A stretch of DNA of 64,000 nt, taken from contig NZ_JABKKJ010000014.1 in NCBI RefSeq assembly GCF_013166515.1, positions 1 to 64,000 on the forward strand. The letters run 5' to 3'. Below, in pieces: positions 63,994 through 64,000 of the stretch. Positions within the stretch are counted from its first letter, which is position 1; each line of letters begins with the position of its first letter. The stretch comes from Xylanibacter caecicola (GTDB lineage Bacteria; Bacteroidota; Bacteroidia; Bacteroidales; Bacteroidaceae). Both the position numbers and the translations under genes were made by a program. A model generated the notes under the pieces. The model worked only from the letters and a program-made list of their open reading frames with translations, was not told the DNA's origin and did no database searches.

Positions 63994-64000
63994 TCCTTAT

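Overview
The window looks like a chromosome segment from a Bacteroidales bacterium, most likely Prevotellaceae (the genus is inference). The sequence evidence is: promoters with a -7 box of the form TAnnTTTG and, in the best cases, a TTG about 20 bp upstream; A-rich start regions without a clear Shine-Dalgarno; a SusC/SusD pair with a hybrid two-component regulator; a long PPi-dependent phosphofructokinase; a ferredoxin-linked 2-oxoacid oxidoreductase; and a protease with a type IX secretion-like C-terminal domain. Most genes are ordinary core genes; the unusual material is mainly between genes.

Layout. 1-6450: tail of an IS30-family transposase at the left edge, then pfp, a membrane-anchored GH25 lysozyme, prmA (opposite strand), a Tyr/Trp/Gly-rich exported protein and a FadL-like outer membrane protein. 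6614-20346: a fructan utilization locus. On the minus strand are a GH32 fructanase, an MFS sugar transporter and a fructokinase; on the plus strand are the HTCS sensor/regulator, SusC, SusD and a second, shortened GH32. The secreted GH32 enzymes would release fructose, SusCD would import oligosaccharides, the MFS protein would import the monosaccharide and the kinase would feed glycolysis. 20996-31390: gyrA, two paralogous TPR proteins, a ZIP transporter, frr, rsgA, an alpha/beta hydrolase and mnmA. 31517-38767: an SH3b protein, tRNA-Thr(CGT) and tRNA-Gly(CCC), a small exported protein, a secreted S8 protease, an M48 lipoprotein and an NfeD/slipin pair. 38831-48270: a degenerate UDP-GlcNAc 2-epimerase homologue; on the minus strand ffh-folD-TPR-korDABC and glnS-dedA. 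48620-55806: mltG, purN, S4 protein, pth and L25 in one operon, ispE-nudix, dnaB (plus) and an HU-like protein. 56665-63887: a leucine operon (leuA, leuC, leuD, a second LeuA/CimA-like synthase, leuB) led by a leader peptide and attenuator, followed by a TPR lipoprotein.

The most interesting signals are non-coding. (1) Four intergenic arrays share a 22-bp period and an AAAGCTRT core (20627-20709, 32781-32873, 45630-45712, 56241-56460); two of them are 83-bp copies of one element with 27-bp terminal inverted repeats, in opposite orientation. (2) A roughly 197-bp MITE-like element with terminal inverted repeats and conserved nested stems occurs at 8707-8903 and 61918-62115. (3) A leu attenuator with an Ile/Leu-rich 25-residue leader peptide precedes an operon that carries a possible citramalate synthase. 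(4) Two orphan promoter-to-terminator units (about 35984-36066 and 48455-48541) look like small RNA genes. (5) A 13-bp motif shared by the HTCS/GH32 and susC promoter regions is a candidate regulator site. No CRISPR array, prophage or classical defence system was seen.
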